This document shows, one piece after another, positions 36,816-46,123 of a stretch of 64,000 nucleotides of DNA. The position numbers and the translations under genes were made by a program. The notes beneath the pieces are model-generated. The model saw only the letters and a list, made by a program, of their open reading frames with translations. It ran no database searches and was not told the origin of the DNA. Each line of letters starts with the position of its first letter. Positions within the stretch are counted from its first letter, which is position 1. The DNA lies in assembly GCF_900102885.1 (NCBI RefSeq), contig NZ_FNGE01000013.1, forward strand, positions 29,726 through 93,725, read 5' to 3'. This stretch comes from Paracoccus chinensis. Its GTDB lineage: Bacteria > Pseudomonadota > Alphaproteobacteria > Rhodobacterales > Rhodobacteraceae.

Positions 36816-38237
36816 ATGGACGCCCCGCAGCTTGCCTTCAAGGAACGCGCCGCCGCGGCACTCGCCGACGGGGCGCTGAAGATCGCCATCGACCGCACCA
36901 CCGGCAATGCCGAGCGCAAGCGCGCCGCCGCCGTCGCCGCCTTCCCGGAATTCGAGGCCGCCCGTGCCCGCGGAAAGGCGATCAAGGACCACGTGATCGC
37001 CCATCTCGACCATTACCTCGAGATGTTCGAGCGCAACGCCACTGCCGCGGGCGCGCAGGTCCACTGGGCCGCCGACGATGCCGAGGCGCGGGCCATCGTC
37101 ACCCGCATCTGCCTTGACGCCCGAGCGAAGCTGGTCACGCGGTCCAAGTCCATGCTGGGCGAAGAGATCGGCCTGCCCCACGCCCTGGCCGACGCGGGCA
37201 TCGAGCGGGTGGAAACGGACCTCGCCGAGCACATCATCCAGCTTGCGGGCGAACGTCCCTCGCATATCGTCTGGCCCGCCATGCACCGCACGCGCGAACA
37301 GGTGGCGCAGCTGTTCAAGGTGGGTCACGTTCCTCCGCCCGCCGCCGAGGACCCCGCGACCATGGTGCAAAGCGCCCGGCGCGAACTGCGCGCCAAGTTC
37401 CTGGGGGCCGACATCGGCATCTCGGGCGCGAACTTCCTGGTCGCGGACACCGGTGCCACCTGCACCGTCACCAACGAGGGCAACGCCGAGCTGACCACCA
37501 CGCCGCCCCGCGTCCATATCGTGACGGCGGGGATCGAGAAGCTGGTGCCCTCGACCGCCCATGCCTTCGCGCTGCTGCGGCTGCTGGTGCGTTCGGCCAC
37601 GGGCGGCGAGATGACGCAATACACGACCTTCCACCACGGGCCCCGGCGGGAAGGCGATGCCGACGGCCCCGAAGAGATGCACATCGTCCTGGTGGACAAC
37701 GGCCGCACCCGGATGCTGGGCGACGAGTTCCGCGCCATGCTGCGCTGCATCCGCTGCGGCGCCTGCATGAACCACTGCGTCGTCTACCGCCAGATCGGCG
37801 GCCACGCCTATGGCGGCACCTATCCCGGCCCGATGGGCGCGGTGCTGACGCCGGTGCTGGACGGCCTCGCGCAGTCGCGCGATCTGGCGCACGCCTGCAC
37901 CATGAACGGCCGCTGCGCCGAGGTCTGCCCCGTGGGCATCCCCCTGCCCACCCTGCTGCGCGCCTGGCGCACACGAAGCTGGCGCGAGCGGCTCGAGCCG
38001 GGAAGCCTCCGCGTGGGCCTCGGGCTCTGGGCCATGGTCGCGCGGCGGCCGCGGCTTTATCGTCTCGCCAGCCGCATCGGCGTGCGCGCGCTGCGGCTGA
38101 TGGGGCGGCGGGGCTGGGTCCGCAGCCTGCCGCTGGCAAAGGGCTGGACCGCCTATCGCGACATGCCGCGCCCGGCGGGCCGCACCTTCATGGAACAGTA
38201 CCGGGCCGAGCAGGCCGGGCGGAGGGCGCCGGAATGA
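36816..38237 (+). CDS. lutB: Lactate utilization iron-sulfur protein LutB
   Basis: This 473-residue protein has a LUD domain over the first 300 residues. A ferredoxin-like pair of [4Fe-4S] sites follows, with RCIRCGACMNHC near residue 309 and MNGRCAEVCPVGI near residue 364. It transfers electrons from lactate oxidation to the quinone pool together with LutA and LutC. The C-terminus is basic and may touch the membrane. Its stop overlaps lutC by four bases (ATGA). Confidence 0.93.
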   Translation: MDAPQLAFKERAAAALADGALKIAIDRTTGNAERKRAAAVAAFPEFEAARARGKAIKDHVIAHLDHYLEMFERNATAAGAQVHWAADDAEARAIVTRICLDARAKLVTRSKSMLGEEIGLPHALADAGIERVETDLAEHIIQLAGERPSHIVWPAMHRTREQVAQLFKVGHVPPPAAEDPATMVQSARRELRAKFLGADIGISGANFLVADTGATCTVTNEGNAELTTTPPRVHIVTAGIEKLVPSTAHAFALLRLLVRSATGGEMTQYTTFHHGPRREGDADGPEEMHIVLVDNGRTRMLGDEFRAMLRCIRCGACMNHCVVYRQIGGHAYGGTYPGPMGAVLTPVLDGLAQSRDLAHACTMNGRCAEVCPVGIPLPTLLRAWRTRSWRERLEPGSLRVGLGLWAMVARRPRLYRLASRIGVRALRLMGRRGWVRSLPLAKGWTAYRDMPRPAGRTFMEQYRAEQAGRRAPE

Positions 38238-38875
38238 CCTCGCGCGAGCGTATCTTCGCGGCCATCCGCGACAGCCTCGGCCCCCGCCGGGCCGCGCCGC
38301 AGGCCATCGCCGCCGAGGCCGCCGTCCTGCTGGAGAACCCGCAGGCCACGCGCCCGCGCCTCGCCGCGCCCGATCTGGCCGAGGCCTTCGCGCTGAAGGC
38401 CAAGGCCCTTGGCACCACCATCGACCACGTCCCCGACATGGCCGGCGTCCCCGCCGCCCTGCGCCGCTATCTTGACGCGCAGGGCCTGCCCCCGGCCCTC
38501 GCCCTGCAGCCCGCGGCGGAACTGGCGGTGCTGAACTGGGAAGGCATCGCCACCCATCCGTCCCTTGCCCCGGACGAGCCCGTGGGCCTTGGCCTCGCCC
38601 TCTGGGGCATTGCCGAAAGCGGGTCGCTGGTGATCCATTCGGGGGCGGACAACCCGGTCCTGCTGGCCTTCCTGCCGCTGCATCACGTCGTCGTCCTTCG
38701 GCGCGACCGCCTGCTGCCGCATCTGGAAGACTATGCCGCCGCGGTGCAGGGGGCACATCCCCCCCGCAACGCCATCCTGATCACCGGCCCCAGCGGCACC
38801 ACCGACATCGAGGGCAGCTATGTCCGGGGCGCCCACGGCCCCGGCTTCCTGCACGTCCTTCTGGTCGGGTCCTGA
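38234..38875 (+). CDS. lutC: Lactate utilization protein LutC
   Basis: This 213-residue protein is a LUD-domain subunit with ALWGIAESGSLVI and ITGPSGTTDIEGSYVRGAHG, the latter being the typical C-terminal signature. It completes the LutABC complex for L-lactate. Overlap with lutB shows translational coupling. dld follows 34 bases later. Confidence 0.92.
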   Translation: MTSRERIFAAIRDSLGPRRAAPQAIAAEAAVLLENPQATRPRLAAPDLAEAFALKAKALGTTIDHVPDMAGVPAALRRYLDAQGLPPALALQPAAELAVLNWEGIATHPSLAPDEPVGLGLALWGIAESGSLVIHSGADNPVLLAFLPLHHVVVLRRDRLLPHLEDYAAAVQGAHPPRNAILITGPSGTTDIEGSYVRGAHGPGFLHVLLVGS

Positions 38876-38909
38876 GGCCACCCCTTCCCCTGCCTGGAGC
38901 CCGAGGCCC

Positions 38910-40616
38910 ATGACGCAGCATTCCCACGACGACACGATCCCCGTGGCGGCCGTCGCCCCCGCGCCCGAGTTCCTCGGTGCCCTGCGCGGGGTCGTGGGCG
39001 CGGCCCATGTCCTGACCCGCCCCCGCGACACCGAACGCTTCCGCATGGGCTACCGCTCGGGCGGGGGCGAGGCCGAGGCCGTGGTCCGCCCCGGAACGCT
39101 TGTCGAGATGTGGCGCGTCCTGCAGCTTTGCGTCCAGGCGGGCCGCATCGTGATCGCGCAGGCGGCCAACACCGGGCTGACCGAGGGCTCGACGCCGAAA
39201 GGCGCCTATGGCCGCCCGGTGGTGATCATCAACACGCTGCGGCTGTCGCGCATCGACCCGATCCTAGATGGCGAGCAGGTCGTCTGCCATGCGGGCGCCA
39301 CGCTTTACGGGCTGGAACGGCTGCTCGACCCGATGGGACGCGATCCCCATTCGGTGATCGGCTCAAGCTGCCTCGGCGCCTCGGTCGTGGGCGGGGTGTG
39401 CAACAACTCGGGCGGGGCGCTGGTCAGGCGGGGCCCGGCCTATACGGAACTGGCGCTGTTCGCCCGGCTTGAGGCGGACGGCACGCTGCGGCTGGTCAAC
39501 AACCTCGGCCTGCGCCTCGGGGACGACCCCGAGGAGATCCTGCGCCGCCTGGACGCGGGCGAGATCGGGCCGGGCGACGTGGACGCGCAGGCGGGCGCGG
39601 CCTCGGACCACGGCTACATGGACCGCGTGCGCGACGTGGACGCGGGCACGCCGGGCCGCTTCAACGCCGATCCGGGGCGGCTGCACGAGGCCTCGGGCTG
39701 CGCCGGGCGGCTCGCCGTCTTCGCGGTGCGGCTGGACAGCTTCCCCCGCCCCGCCGCGACCGAGGTGCTTTACATCGGCACCAATGACGCGGGGGCGCTG
39801 GCCACGCTGCGCCGACGGCTGCTGACCGAGCTCGACCCGCTGCCCATCGTCGGCGAATACATCCACCGCGAGGCCTGGGACATGGCCGCCCGCTTCGGCC
39901 GCGACACGCGGCTGTTCATCGAATGGTTCGGCACCGCCCGCATGCCCCTGATGTTCGCGGTCAAGGGCTGGGCCGACGCGCGGCTGCGCAAGCTGCCGCT
40001 GGGGACCGACCTCAGCGACCGCTTCCTGCAGTTCGCCGGCCAGGTTGCACCGGGCCGCCTGCCCCGCCGGATGCGCGACTTCCGCGACCGTTACGAGCAT
40101 CACCTGATCCTCAAACTGGAAACCCCCACCGACGCGGCCGAGCGCATCCTGGACGAGACGGTCGGCCCCGAAGGCTGGTTCCGCTGCACGGCGGCCGAGG
40201 GGTCCAAGGCGCTGCTGCACCGATTTGCCGTGGCGGGCGCGGCCGTCCGCTATGAGGCGATGAACCGCCGCCGCACGGGCGGGCTGGTCGCGCTGGACGT
40301 GGCGCTGCGCCGCAACGACCGCGACTGGATCAAGCCGGTGCCGCCGGAATGGGCGGACAAGGTGGCGGCGACCCTCTCCTACGGGCATTTCCTGTGCCAC
40401 GTCTTCCACCTGGATTATGTCCTGAAGAAGGGCGCCGATCCCGCGGCCTTCAATAAGGCCATGCTGGCGATGCTGGACGACGAGGGCGCCGAATACCCGG
40501 CCGAGCACAACGTGGGCCATCTTTACCACGCCAAGCCCCAGCTTGCCGCCTTCTATGAGAGCCTCGACCCCCTTGCCCGCTTCAATCCCGGCATCGGCGG
40601 CACGCGGCGGTCCTGA
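38910..40616 (+). CDS. dld: D-lactate dehydrogenase (quinone)
   Basis: This 568-residue flavoprotein matches the length of E. coli Dld (571 residues). It has the FAD-binding type 4 domain (VVRPGTLVEMWRVLQLCV, QAANTGLTEGSTP) and the Dld-specific C-terminal membrane-binding region with YGHFLCHVFHLDYVLKKG. It oxidises D-lactate to pyruvate and passes electrons to quinone at the inner face of the membrane. With LutABC upstream, the operon handles both lactate isomers after uptake by LldP. Confidence 0.92.
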   Translation: MTQHSHDDTIPVAAVAPAPEFLGALRGVVGAAHVLTRPRDTERFRMGYRSGGGEAEAVVRPGTLVEMWRVLQLCVQAGRIVIAQAANTGLTEGSTPKGAYGRPVVIINTLRLSRIDPILDGEQVVCHAGATLYGLERLLDPMGRDPHSVIGSSCLGASVVGGVCNNSGGALVRRGPAYTELALFARLEADGTLRLVNNLGLRLGDDPEEILRRLDAGEIGPGDVDAQAGAASDHGYMDRVRDVDAGTPGRFNADPGRLHEASGCAGRLAVFAVRLDSFPRPAATEVLYIGTNDAGALATLRRRLLTELDPLPIVGEYIHREAWDMAARFGRDTRLFIEWFGTARMPLMFAVKGWADARLRKLPLGTDLSDRFLQFAGQVAPGRLPRRMRDFRDRYEHHLILKLETPTDAAERILDETVGPEGWFRCTAAEGSKALLHRFAVAGAAVRYEAMNRRRTGGLVALDVALRRNDRDWIKPVPPEWADKVAATLSYGHFLCHVFHLDYVLKKGADPAAFNKAMLAMLDDEGAEYPAEHNVGHLYHAKPQLAAFYESLDPLARFNPGIGGTRRS

Positions 40617-40620
40617 CGGG

Positions 40621-40680
40621 ATGCCCGGCGGGCATGGCGGCCTCCTGCCCGGCGGGCTTCATCATTCCTGCCGGGCGGGC
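40621..40680 (+). repeat. Triple GCCCGGCGGGC palindromic repeat after dld
   Basis: TGCCCGGCGGGC occurs at 40622-40633 and 40646-40657, and TGCCGGGCGGGC at 40669-40680, spaced about 24 bases apart. The first is part of the 15-base palindrome ATGCCCGGCGGGCAT (40621-40635). A further stem, TCCGGGG/CCCCGGA (40683-40689 and 40700-40706), follows. The block sits at the operon end and may terminate or protect the transcript. Confidence 0.55.
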
Positions 40681-40797
40681 TATCCGGGGAAAGAGGGTCC
40701 CCCGGACCTGTCCCTGAACCCGAAATTTTCCGGGCCTTTTCATCTCGCCCCCATGGCCGGGGCGGGAAGGCCCCTTGCGGACCGAAGGAAGTTGCCG

Positions 40798-41661
40798 ATG
40801 CAGGCCCACGCGCCCCTGACCGTCCTTGGCCTTGTCGCCCTTGCCACCACGGCGATCGTCTGCGGCGACACGGCCGGCAAGCTGCTGACGGGGGCGGGGG
40901 TGCAGCCGCTGTTCGTGGCCTGGTCGCGCTTTGCGCTGGCGGCGCTGGTGCTGGCGGGCGTGCTGGGGTTGCGGGTGTCGAACCTGCGCAGCCTGCTGGA
41001 CTGGCGGCTGGTCCTGCGGGCGGCGCTGATCGTGGGCGGCATCGCCTCGATCCTGACGGCCTTGCGGACCGAACCCATCGCCAATGTCTTCGGCGCCTTC
41101 TTCGTCGGCCCCATCGTGGCCTATGCGATCTCGGCCCTGTTCCTGGGCGAACGGGTGTCCTGGGCGCGCACGGTGATGCTGGCCCTGGGATTCGCGGGTG
41201 TGCTGCTGGTGGTCCGGCCGGGAGGCGAGATGGGCACGGGCATGATCTTCGCCCTGATGGCCGGGGCCTTCTACGGGTCATACCTTGCCGCGACGCGCTG
41301 GCTGGCGGCGGTCCATCCCGCGCCCTTCCTTCTGGGCTCGCAACTGGTGATCGGGGCGATCCTGCTGCTGCCCGCCGGGGTGGTCAGCGTCCCCGCCAGC
41401 GCCGATCCGGGGATCTGGGCGCTGGTGATCGTCAGCTCGCTCGCCTCGGCCTTCGGGAACTACCTGCTGGTGCTGGTCAGCCGGACGACCCCGGCGACGG
41501 TCTCCGCACCGCTGATCTATTTCCAGCTGATCGCCGCCACCGCCATCGGCTTCCTGGTCTTCGGCGACTGGCCCGAGCCGCTGGCGCTGCTTGGCCTTCT
41601 GGTGATCTTCGCCTCGGGCATCGGCGGGCTTGCGCTGGCGCCAAGGCGGCAGGCGGCCTGA
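40798..41661 (+). CDS. DMT-superfamily (EamA) transporter
   Basis: This 287-residue protein has ten predicted transmembrane helices in two EamA halves, with ARTVMLALGFAGVLLVVRPG at the end of the first half. Family members export or import small metabolites, often amino acids or metabolic by-products. The ATG at 40798 follows GAAGGAAGTTGCCG. No neighbour points to the substrate. Confidence 0.85.
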   Translation: MQAHAPLTVLGLVALATTAIVCGDTAGKLLTGAGVQPLFVAWSRFALAALVLAGVLGLRVSNLRSLLDWRLVLRAALIVGGIASILTALRTEPIANVFGAFFVGPIVAYAISALFLGERVSWARTVMLALGFAGVLLVVRPGGEMGTGMIFALMAGAFYGSYLAATRWLAAVHPAPFLLGSQLVIGAILLLPAGVVSVPASADPGIWALVIVSSLASAFGNYLLVLVSRTTPATVSAPLIYFQLIAATAIGFLVFGDWPEPLALLGLLVIFASGIGGLALAPRRQAA

Positions 41662-41689
41662 TCCCCGGCCCTGCGCCCCGCAGGCGGCC

Positions 41690-42499
41690 TCAGTCCTCCT
41701 TCTCGGCCATCAGGGCGCGCAGGCGGTCGGGGTCGTCGATATGCACCAGCGTGGTGTCCGACCGCACGCCGTGGCAGCGCAGCTTGGCCAGGGCGCGCGA
41801 CAGCGTTTCGGGCTTCATTCCCAGTTGCGCCGCAAGCAGCGCCTTGCCGTAGGGCAGCGCCACCGAGCATCCGCCCTCGCACCCCGCGGCCAGGTTCAGC
41901 AGAAATCCCGCGACCCGCTGCACGCCCGTATGCGCCTTGAGTTCCTCGACATGGGCGACCAGCCGTTCCAGGTGCACGAAGGCCGGCGCCAGCATCGCGG
42001 TCGCCAGCCCCGGATCCGCGTGCAGCAGCCGGCGCAGGTGGCAGGCGTCCAGCCGCAGCAGCCGCGCCCGGCCGATGGGCTCGGCCGAAACGGGCGAGGG
42101 CTTGTCGCACAGGGCCGCCGCCTCGCCGAAGCTCTGGCCTTCTCCCAGCGTGGCGACCACCGCCTCGGCCCCGCAGGACACGAGGCGGTAAAGCTTGATC
42201 CAGCCATCCAGCACGACGAACACCGCGTCGGGGGGCGTGTCCTGCTGGAAGATGACCTGGCCCGGGTGGACGGCCTGCACGCGGGCGCCTTCCAGCAGCC
42301 GGGCCTCGACCCTGCCCGGATGATCCGCGAACAGGGGCGAGCGTCGCGCGACCTCGAGCTCGGCGCGCGTGAGCAGGGGCGGGGCCGGTGTGCATGTCCT
42401 TGCGGCCTCACGCCCCCGGCTCCAGGCCGTCGGCGTCATGGTTTCGGGGCGCGCGCGGCTGTCTGCGGGCGGCGCGATCAGTCGGCTGTCGGCCCTCAT
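41690..42499 (-). CDS. Crp/Fnr-family transcriptional regulator (Dnr-like)
   Basis: This 269-residue protein (249 if the ATG at 42439 is used) has a cyclic-nucleotide-binding-like sensor domain (SFGEAAALCDKPSPVSAEPI) and a C-terminal winged helix with recognition helix MKPETLSRALAKLR. The E-x-x-S-R pattern in that helix is shared by Fnr and Dnr/Nnr proteins. No Fnr-type N-terminal cysteine cluster is seen, so it is not an oxygen-sensing Fnr; a heme-based NO or CO sensor is possible. It lies alone behind the perfect palindrome TGTGATCACA. Confidence 0.85.
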   Translation of the reverse strand: MRADSRLIAPPADSRARPETMTPTAWSRGREAARTCTPAPPLLTRAELEVARRSPLFADHPGRVEARLLEGARVQAVHPGQVIFQQDTPPDAVFVVLDGWIKLYRLVSCGAEAVVATLGEGQSFGEAAALCDKPSPVSAEPIGRARLLRLDACHLRRLLHADPGLATAMLAPAFVHLERLVAHVEELKAHTGVQRVAGFLLNLAAGCEGGCSVALPYGKALLAAQLGMKPETLSRALAKLRCHGVRSDTTLVHIDDPDRLRALMAEKED

Positions 42500-42616
42500 G
42501 TCAGAAGGCGCGGCGGTCTGAATGCAAAGGCGGGGAACGGTCGTTCGTCACTGTGGTCCTGGCTCCCCTGCTTGTCCACTTCCGCCTCAACCAGAGGAGA
42601 AGGGGATCGTTCCATT

Positions 42617-42626
42617 TGTGATCACA
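42617..42626. promoter_or_regulatory. Crp-like palindrome upstream of the Crp/Fnr gene
   Basis: TGTGATCACA is a perfect 10-base palindrome of Crp-site type, about 118 bases before the regulator start and outside any gene. Autoregulation is possible but the match is short. Confidence 0.35.
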
Positions 42627-42666
42627 TGTCACAGGATAAGCCGGGCAGCGCGGCCTGCCGGGCGCA

Positions 42667-43713
42667 TCAGTCCAGGGGATATCCCGTCATTTCAAGGTAT
42701 CCTCGTCCGGTGACGCTGCCGGTGACGCGCACGGGGCCTTCCCAGTAGGGCACAGAGGTCGTCATGCGGCTGGCCGGATTCACCGCCTCGACCGCCAGCG
42801 CCAGCCCTTCGCCAGGAAGCTCCACCGTCCATGACATCGGCGGCGTGCCTTGGCCGGGGCGCAGGGCGATGTCGTCGCCGTCCAGCACCCGCACGCGGCC
42901 ATCCGGGTCGATCAGGCTGCCGAACAGGAAGGGCTCGGCCCCTCTCACGCGGGCGGCCATCAGCTTGCGGCCGTTGTCGAGGTGGAAAGCGAACCAGTCC
43001 CAGCCGCTCTGGCTGCGGTCGAGGGGCTGCGAGGACCATTCGCGGTCGAGCCAGGCGTGGCCGGTGACCTCCACCGCCCCCTCGGGCAGCGACAGGCGGC
43101 CCGAGACGCGGTAGAAGGGCTGGCTGTAGTAATGGCTCGCCTGGCCGCCCGGTCCCTTGACCGAATAGCCCCCCTGCCCGTGCAGGACGAGCGGGCCCTC
43201 CGCCTCGGCCTGCAGCGCATAGGCGAAGTCGCCGCCCCGCGCGTCGATGGTCAGGCGGTCGAGGCCGTCCCCGCCCTCGGGGGCGCGCATCGACCAGTCG
43301 TCGATCCAAGCGGCGAAGGGCTCGGACGTCACGCCCGCCTGGCCGATGCCGCCCCGGGCGAAGCGTTCGGCGACATGGTGGCTTTCGGGCGTGGTCACGG
43401 CGGCATGGGCCATCCAGACCTGCGGAACGGACCAGCCCGTGCCCGTCTTCTCGGGCGACAGCGCCGAGCGGAACAGTGTCCACTGCGCCCCGTAGTCGCG
43501 CCCGTCCGCGCCGCGCAGGCTGGCGGTGAGATACCACCACTCGATGCGGAAATCCTCATGCGCGCCGTGGTCGCGGGGAAAGACAAGGTCGCGTGCGGGA
43601 TCGGGCAGGGCGAAGCCCTGGACGTCGGAGCCGAGGCCCGCGAAGCCTCCCTCCTGCCCCCAGGCGGGCAGCGTGCCGAGGACCAACAGGACAAGCCAGC
43701 GCCTAGCGTTCAT
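42667..43713 (-). CDS. Secreted lipocalin-like (AttH/CrtC-type) protein
   Basis: This 348-residue protein has a signal peptide cleaved near AWG-Q20. Two lipocalin-like beta domains follow, with the signature FRIEWWYLTASLRG near residue 54 and WLDREWSSQPLD in the second half. These are the features of the AttH/carotenoid 1,2-hydratase family. Its start overlaps the end of the FtsX-type permease gene by 11 bases, giving an ATPase-permease-lipocalin operon. That gene order resembles the Agrobacterium attEFGH export locus. A periplasmic lipid- or apolar-ligand carrier is the likely role; carotenoid hydration is less likely without crt genes nearby. Confidence 0.85.
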   Translation of the reverse strand: MNARRWLVLLVLGTLPAWGQEGGFAGLGSDVQGFALPDPARDLVFPRDHGAHEDFRIEWWYLTASLRGADGRDYGAQWTLFRSALSPEKTGTGWSVPQVWMAHAAVTTPESHHVAERFARGGIGQAGVTSEPFAAWIDDWSMRAPEGGDGLDRLTIDARGGDFAYALQAEAEGPLVLHGQGGYSVKGPGGQASHYYSQPFYRVSGRLSLPEGAVEVTGHAWLDREWSSQPLDRSQSGWDWFAFHLDNGRKLMAARVRGAEPFLFGSLIDPDGRVRVLDGDDIALRPGQGTPPMSWTVELPGEGLALAVEAVNPASRMTTSVPYWEGPVRVTGSVTGRGYLEMTGYPLD

Positions 43714-46123
43714 CGGCAAAGACCCTCAGCAGTTGCGACGGCGTGATGCGCGCCAGCCGCAGCGCCGGCAGCGCCCCAGCCGCCAGCGCCGTCGCCAGCG
43801 CCGCAACCCCCAGCCGCGCGATCAGCTCTGGCGAGATCTGCATGGGCAGCCGCCAGCCGAAGGCCTCGACGTTGATCACGGCCAGCAGCATCCAGGCGAG
43901 GCCGAGGCCTACGGGGACCGCATAAAGCGCCGTCGCCGCCGCCAGCGCGAGCGTCCGCGCAAGCTCCAGCCTTGCAAGCCGCCGCCGCGTCAGCCCGGCG
44001 GCCCAGACCGGCGCAAGCTGCGGCAGGCGCATCGAAGCCAGCGTCAGCAGCCCCGTCAGCAGCGCGATCCCGGCCACGCCCAAGGTCAGGACGTTCAGCG
44101 CGGCGGTAACGGAAAAGGTCCGCTCGAAGATCCGCAGGGACACCGCCTTGACCTGGGCCTGGTCGGTCACGGCGCTGCCCGGCAGGTCGAAGCGGTCCCG
44201 CAGCGCCTCGGCCAGTGCGGCGGCGCGGTCGGGATCCACGCGCACCGCCTGGTTCAGGCGCGGCGCCTCGGGGAAACGTGCGTCGAACAGATCCTGCCCG
44301 ATGATCGCCTGCGGGCTGGGGTTGCCGTAGTCGGAATAGACGCCGACCACCGGCAGCGCGCCGCCGGGCAGGTCGAGGCTGTCGCCAAGGCTCAGCCCCG
44401 CGCGGCGGAAAAGTTGCTCGTTGACCAGAACGCCCGTTCCCCGCGCCACCTCGTTCCAGGCGCCCGGTCGCGCCCGCAGGATGGGCCAGTGGTCGCGATA
44501 GGTCGGGTGATCCACGACACCGAAGACGCGGCCGGGCTGGCCGCGCAGGGGGACCTCGGCGCTCCAGATCGGCAGGATGGCGTCCACCTGCGGGGCCAGC
44601 CAGTCGCGGATGGCCCGGGCCTCGGGCTCGGTGCGGGCGTTGACGTAAAGCTCGGCCACGAGGCGCTGGTCCAGCCAGCCCAGGAAGGTGCTGCGGAAGC
44701 TGCCGACCATGGTGCCGACGCCGATATTGGCCGCCAGCGCCAGCATCAGCGCCATCAGCGCCAAGGACAGCCCGCCCGACTGCTGGCGCGTGTCGGCCAC
44801 GAACCACTGCGCCAGCACGCCGCGCACCCGCCCGGCGAGCCAGCGCAGCCCCGCATCCAGCACGACCGGCAGCAGCAGCGCCGCGGCCAGCAGACCGCAG
44901 GCGAGTGCCGCGAAGCCCCCGACCAGCCCGCCCCAGGCGAGGCACAGGGGCAGCGCCAGCGCCAGCGCCCCTGCCCCCAGCACCTGCCGCCGCAACCCGC
45001 GCGCGGCGGCCACGGCCCAAGGGCGCGCCTGACCCGCCGCCAGCAGCGGCATCCGCGCGGTCCGCAGCAGCCCGCGCGCCCCCGCCAGCCCCGCGCCCGC
45101 CAAGGCCATCCCCAGACCCGACAGTACCCAGACAGGCCGCAGCGCGAGCGCGCCCGAGACCTCGGCCCCGTAAAGGCCCGACAACGTCGCGGCCACCCCC
45201 GGCATCAGCGCCGCCGCCACCGCCCAGCCCAGCAGGATTCCCGCAAGACCCGCCACCAGCGCGAGGATCGCGAGTTCCGCCGCCATCACCCCCAGCACCT
45301 CGGCCAGCGGCACCCCGAGCGCGCGCAGGGTGCGGACCACCTGCCGGCGCTGCTCGAAGGCGAGGCCCACGGCGGACTGGGTGATGAACAGCCCCACGAT
45401 GAAGGAGAGCAGCGCAAAGGCCGTGAGGTTGAGGTGGAAGCTGCCCGTCAGCGCCTCCGGATCGGCGCGGTCCTGCGGGGCCTTCCGCAGCAGATGCGGC
45501 GCAACCTGTTCCAGCGGCGCCAGCCCCGGCGGCTGCTCGGGCGCCACGACCAGCGCCGTCAGCCGCTCGCCAAGGTTCAGCAGCCGCTGTGCGATCCCCA
45601 CGTCCACGACCAGCGTGTCGGGGGGCAGCCCCTCGCGCGGGGCAACGGTCAGGCCGCCGAGGTCGGCACCCTCGAGTTCCCGGATGACCTCCGCATCCGC
45701 GAAGCCGAGGCCCGGCGGGGTGATGAAGGCGAGCAGGTCGCCCTCGGCCACCGCCCCGCCTTCGGCCGGGCCAAGGGCCACGCGCGTCGCGGGCTCGATC
45801 CCCAGCAGGGCCACGCGGCCCTCGCCCGCGCGCAGCCGTCCCTCGACCAGCGGCGAGACGATCCAACCCGCCCGCCGCAGCGCAACGAAATCGGCCGTCG
45901 TCAGGACCGCGCCGGGCGCAGGCTCCAGCCGGTCGAGCGTCCCGGTGCCAAGCCGGTCGGCGGCCTCGGCATAGCTCGCCCGCGCCTCGGCGTTCACCGC
46001 CTGCACCCCGGACCAGAGCGCGGTCGCCAGCATGATCCCCGCCAGCAGCATGGCCAGTTGCAGGGGCCGCCTGCGCCAGTGCGACATCAGCGCCGCCAGC
46101 ACGAGGCGTGCCCGCCCCGTCAC
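43703..46123 (-). CDS. ABC transporter permease, double FtsX/MacB type
   Basis: This 806-residue protein has two FtsX-like permease cores (about residues 250-430 and 690-800), each with several transmembrane helices. A periplasmic domain lies near the N-terminus and another between the cores. This is the LolC/LolE-like fused layout seen with lipocalin partners. It begins with GTG at 46123, overlapping the ATPase stop by four bases. Family members move lipids or lipoproteins out of the inner membrane rather than importing solutes. Confidence 0.9.
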   Translation of the reverse strand: MTGRARLVLAALMSHWRRRPLQLAMLLAGIMLATALWSGVQAVNAEARASYAEAADRLGTGTLDRLEPAPGAVLTTADFVALRRAGWIVSPLVEGRLRAGEGRVALLGIEPATRVALGPAEGGAVAEGDLLAFITPPGLGFADAEVIRELEGADLGGLTVAPREGLPPDTLVVDVGIAQRLLNLGERLTALVVAPEQPPGLAPLEQVAPHLLRKAPQDRADPEALTGSFHLNLTAFALLSFIVGLFITQSAVGLAFEQRRQVVRTLRALGVPLAEVLGVMAAELAILALVAGLAGILLGWAVAAALMPGVAATLSGLYGAEVSGALALRPVWVLSGLGMALAGAGLAGARGLLRTARMPLLAAGQARPWAVAAARGLRRQVLGAGALALALPLCLAWGGLVGGFAALACGLLAAALLLPVVLDAGLRWLAGRVRGVLAQWFVADTRQQSGGLSLALMALMLALAANIGVGTMVGSFRSTFLGWLDQRLVAELYVNARTEPEARAIRDWLAPQVDAILPIWSAEVPLRGQPGRVFGVVDHPTYRDHWPILRARPGAWNEVARGTGVLVNEQLFRRAGLSLGDSLDLPGGALPVVGVYSDYGNPSPQAIIGQDLFDARFPEAPRLNQAVRVDPDRAAALAEALRDRFDLPGSAVTDQAQVKAVSLRIFERTFSVTAALNVLTLGVAGIALLTGLLTLASMRLPQLAPVWAAGLTRRRLARLELARTLALAAATALYAVPVGLGLAWMLLAVINVEAFGWRLPMQISPELIARLGVAALATALAAGALPALRLARITPSQLLRVFADER

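Noticed and set aside
42667..43713. Carotenoid 1,2-hydratase CrtC
   Set aside because: The fold is shared, but there are no carotenoid genes around and the gene is coupled to an ABC exporter, which fits AttH-type proteins better.
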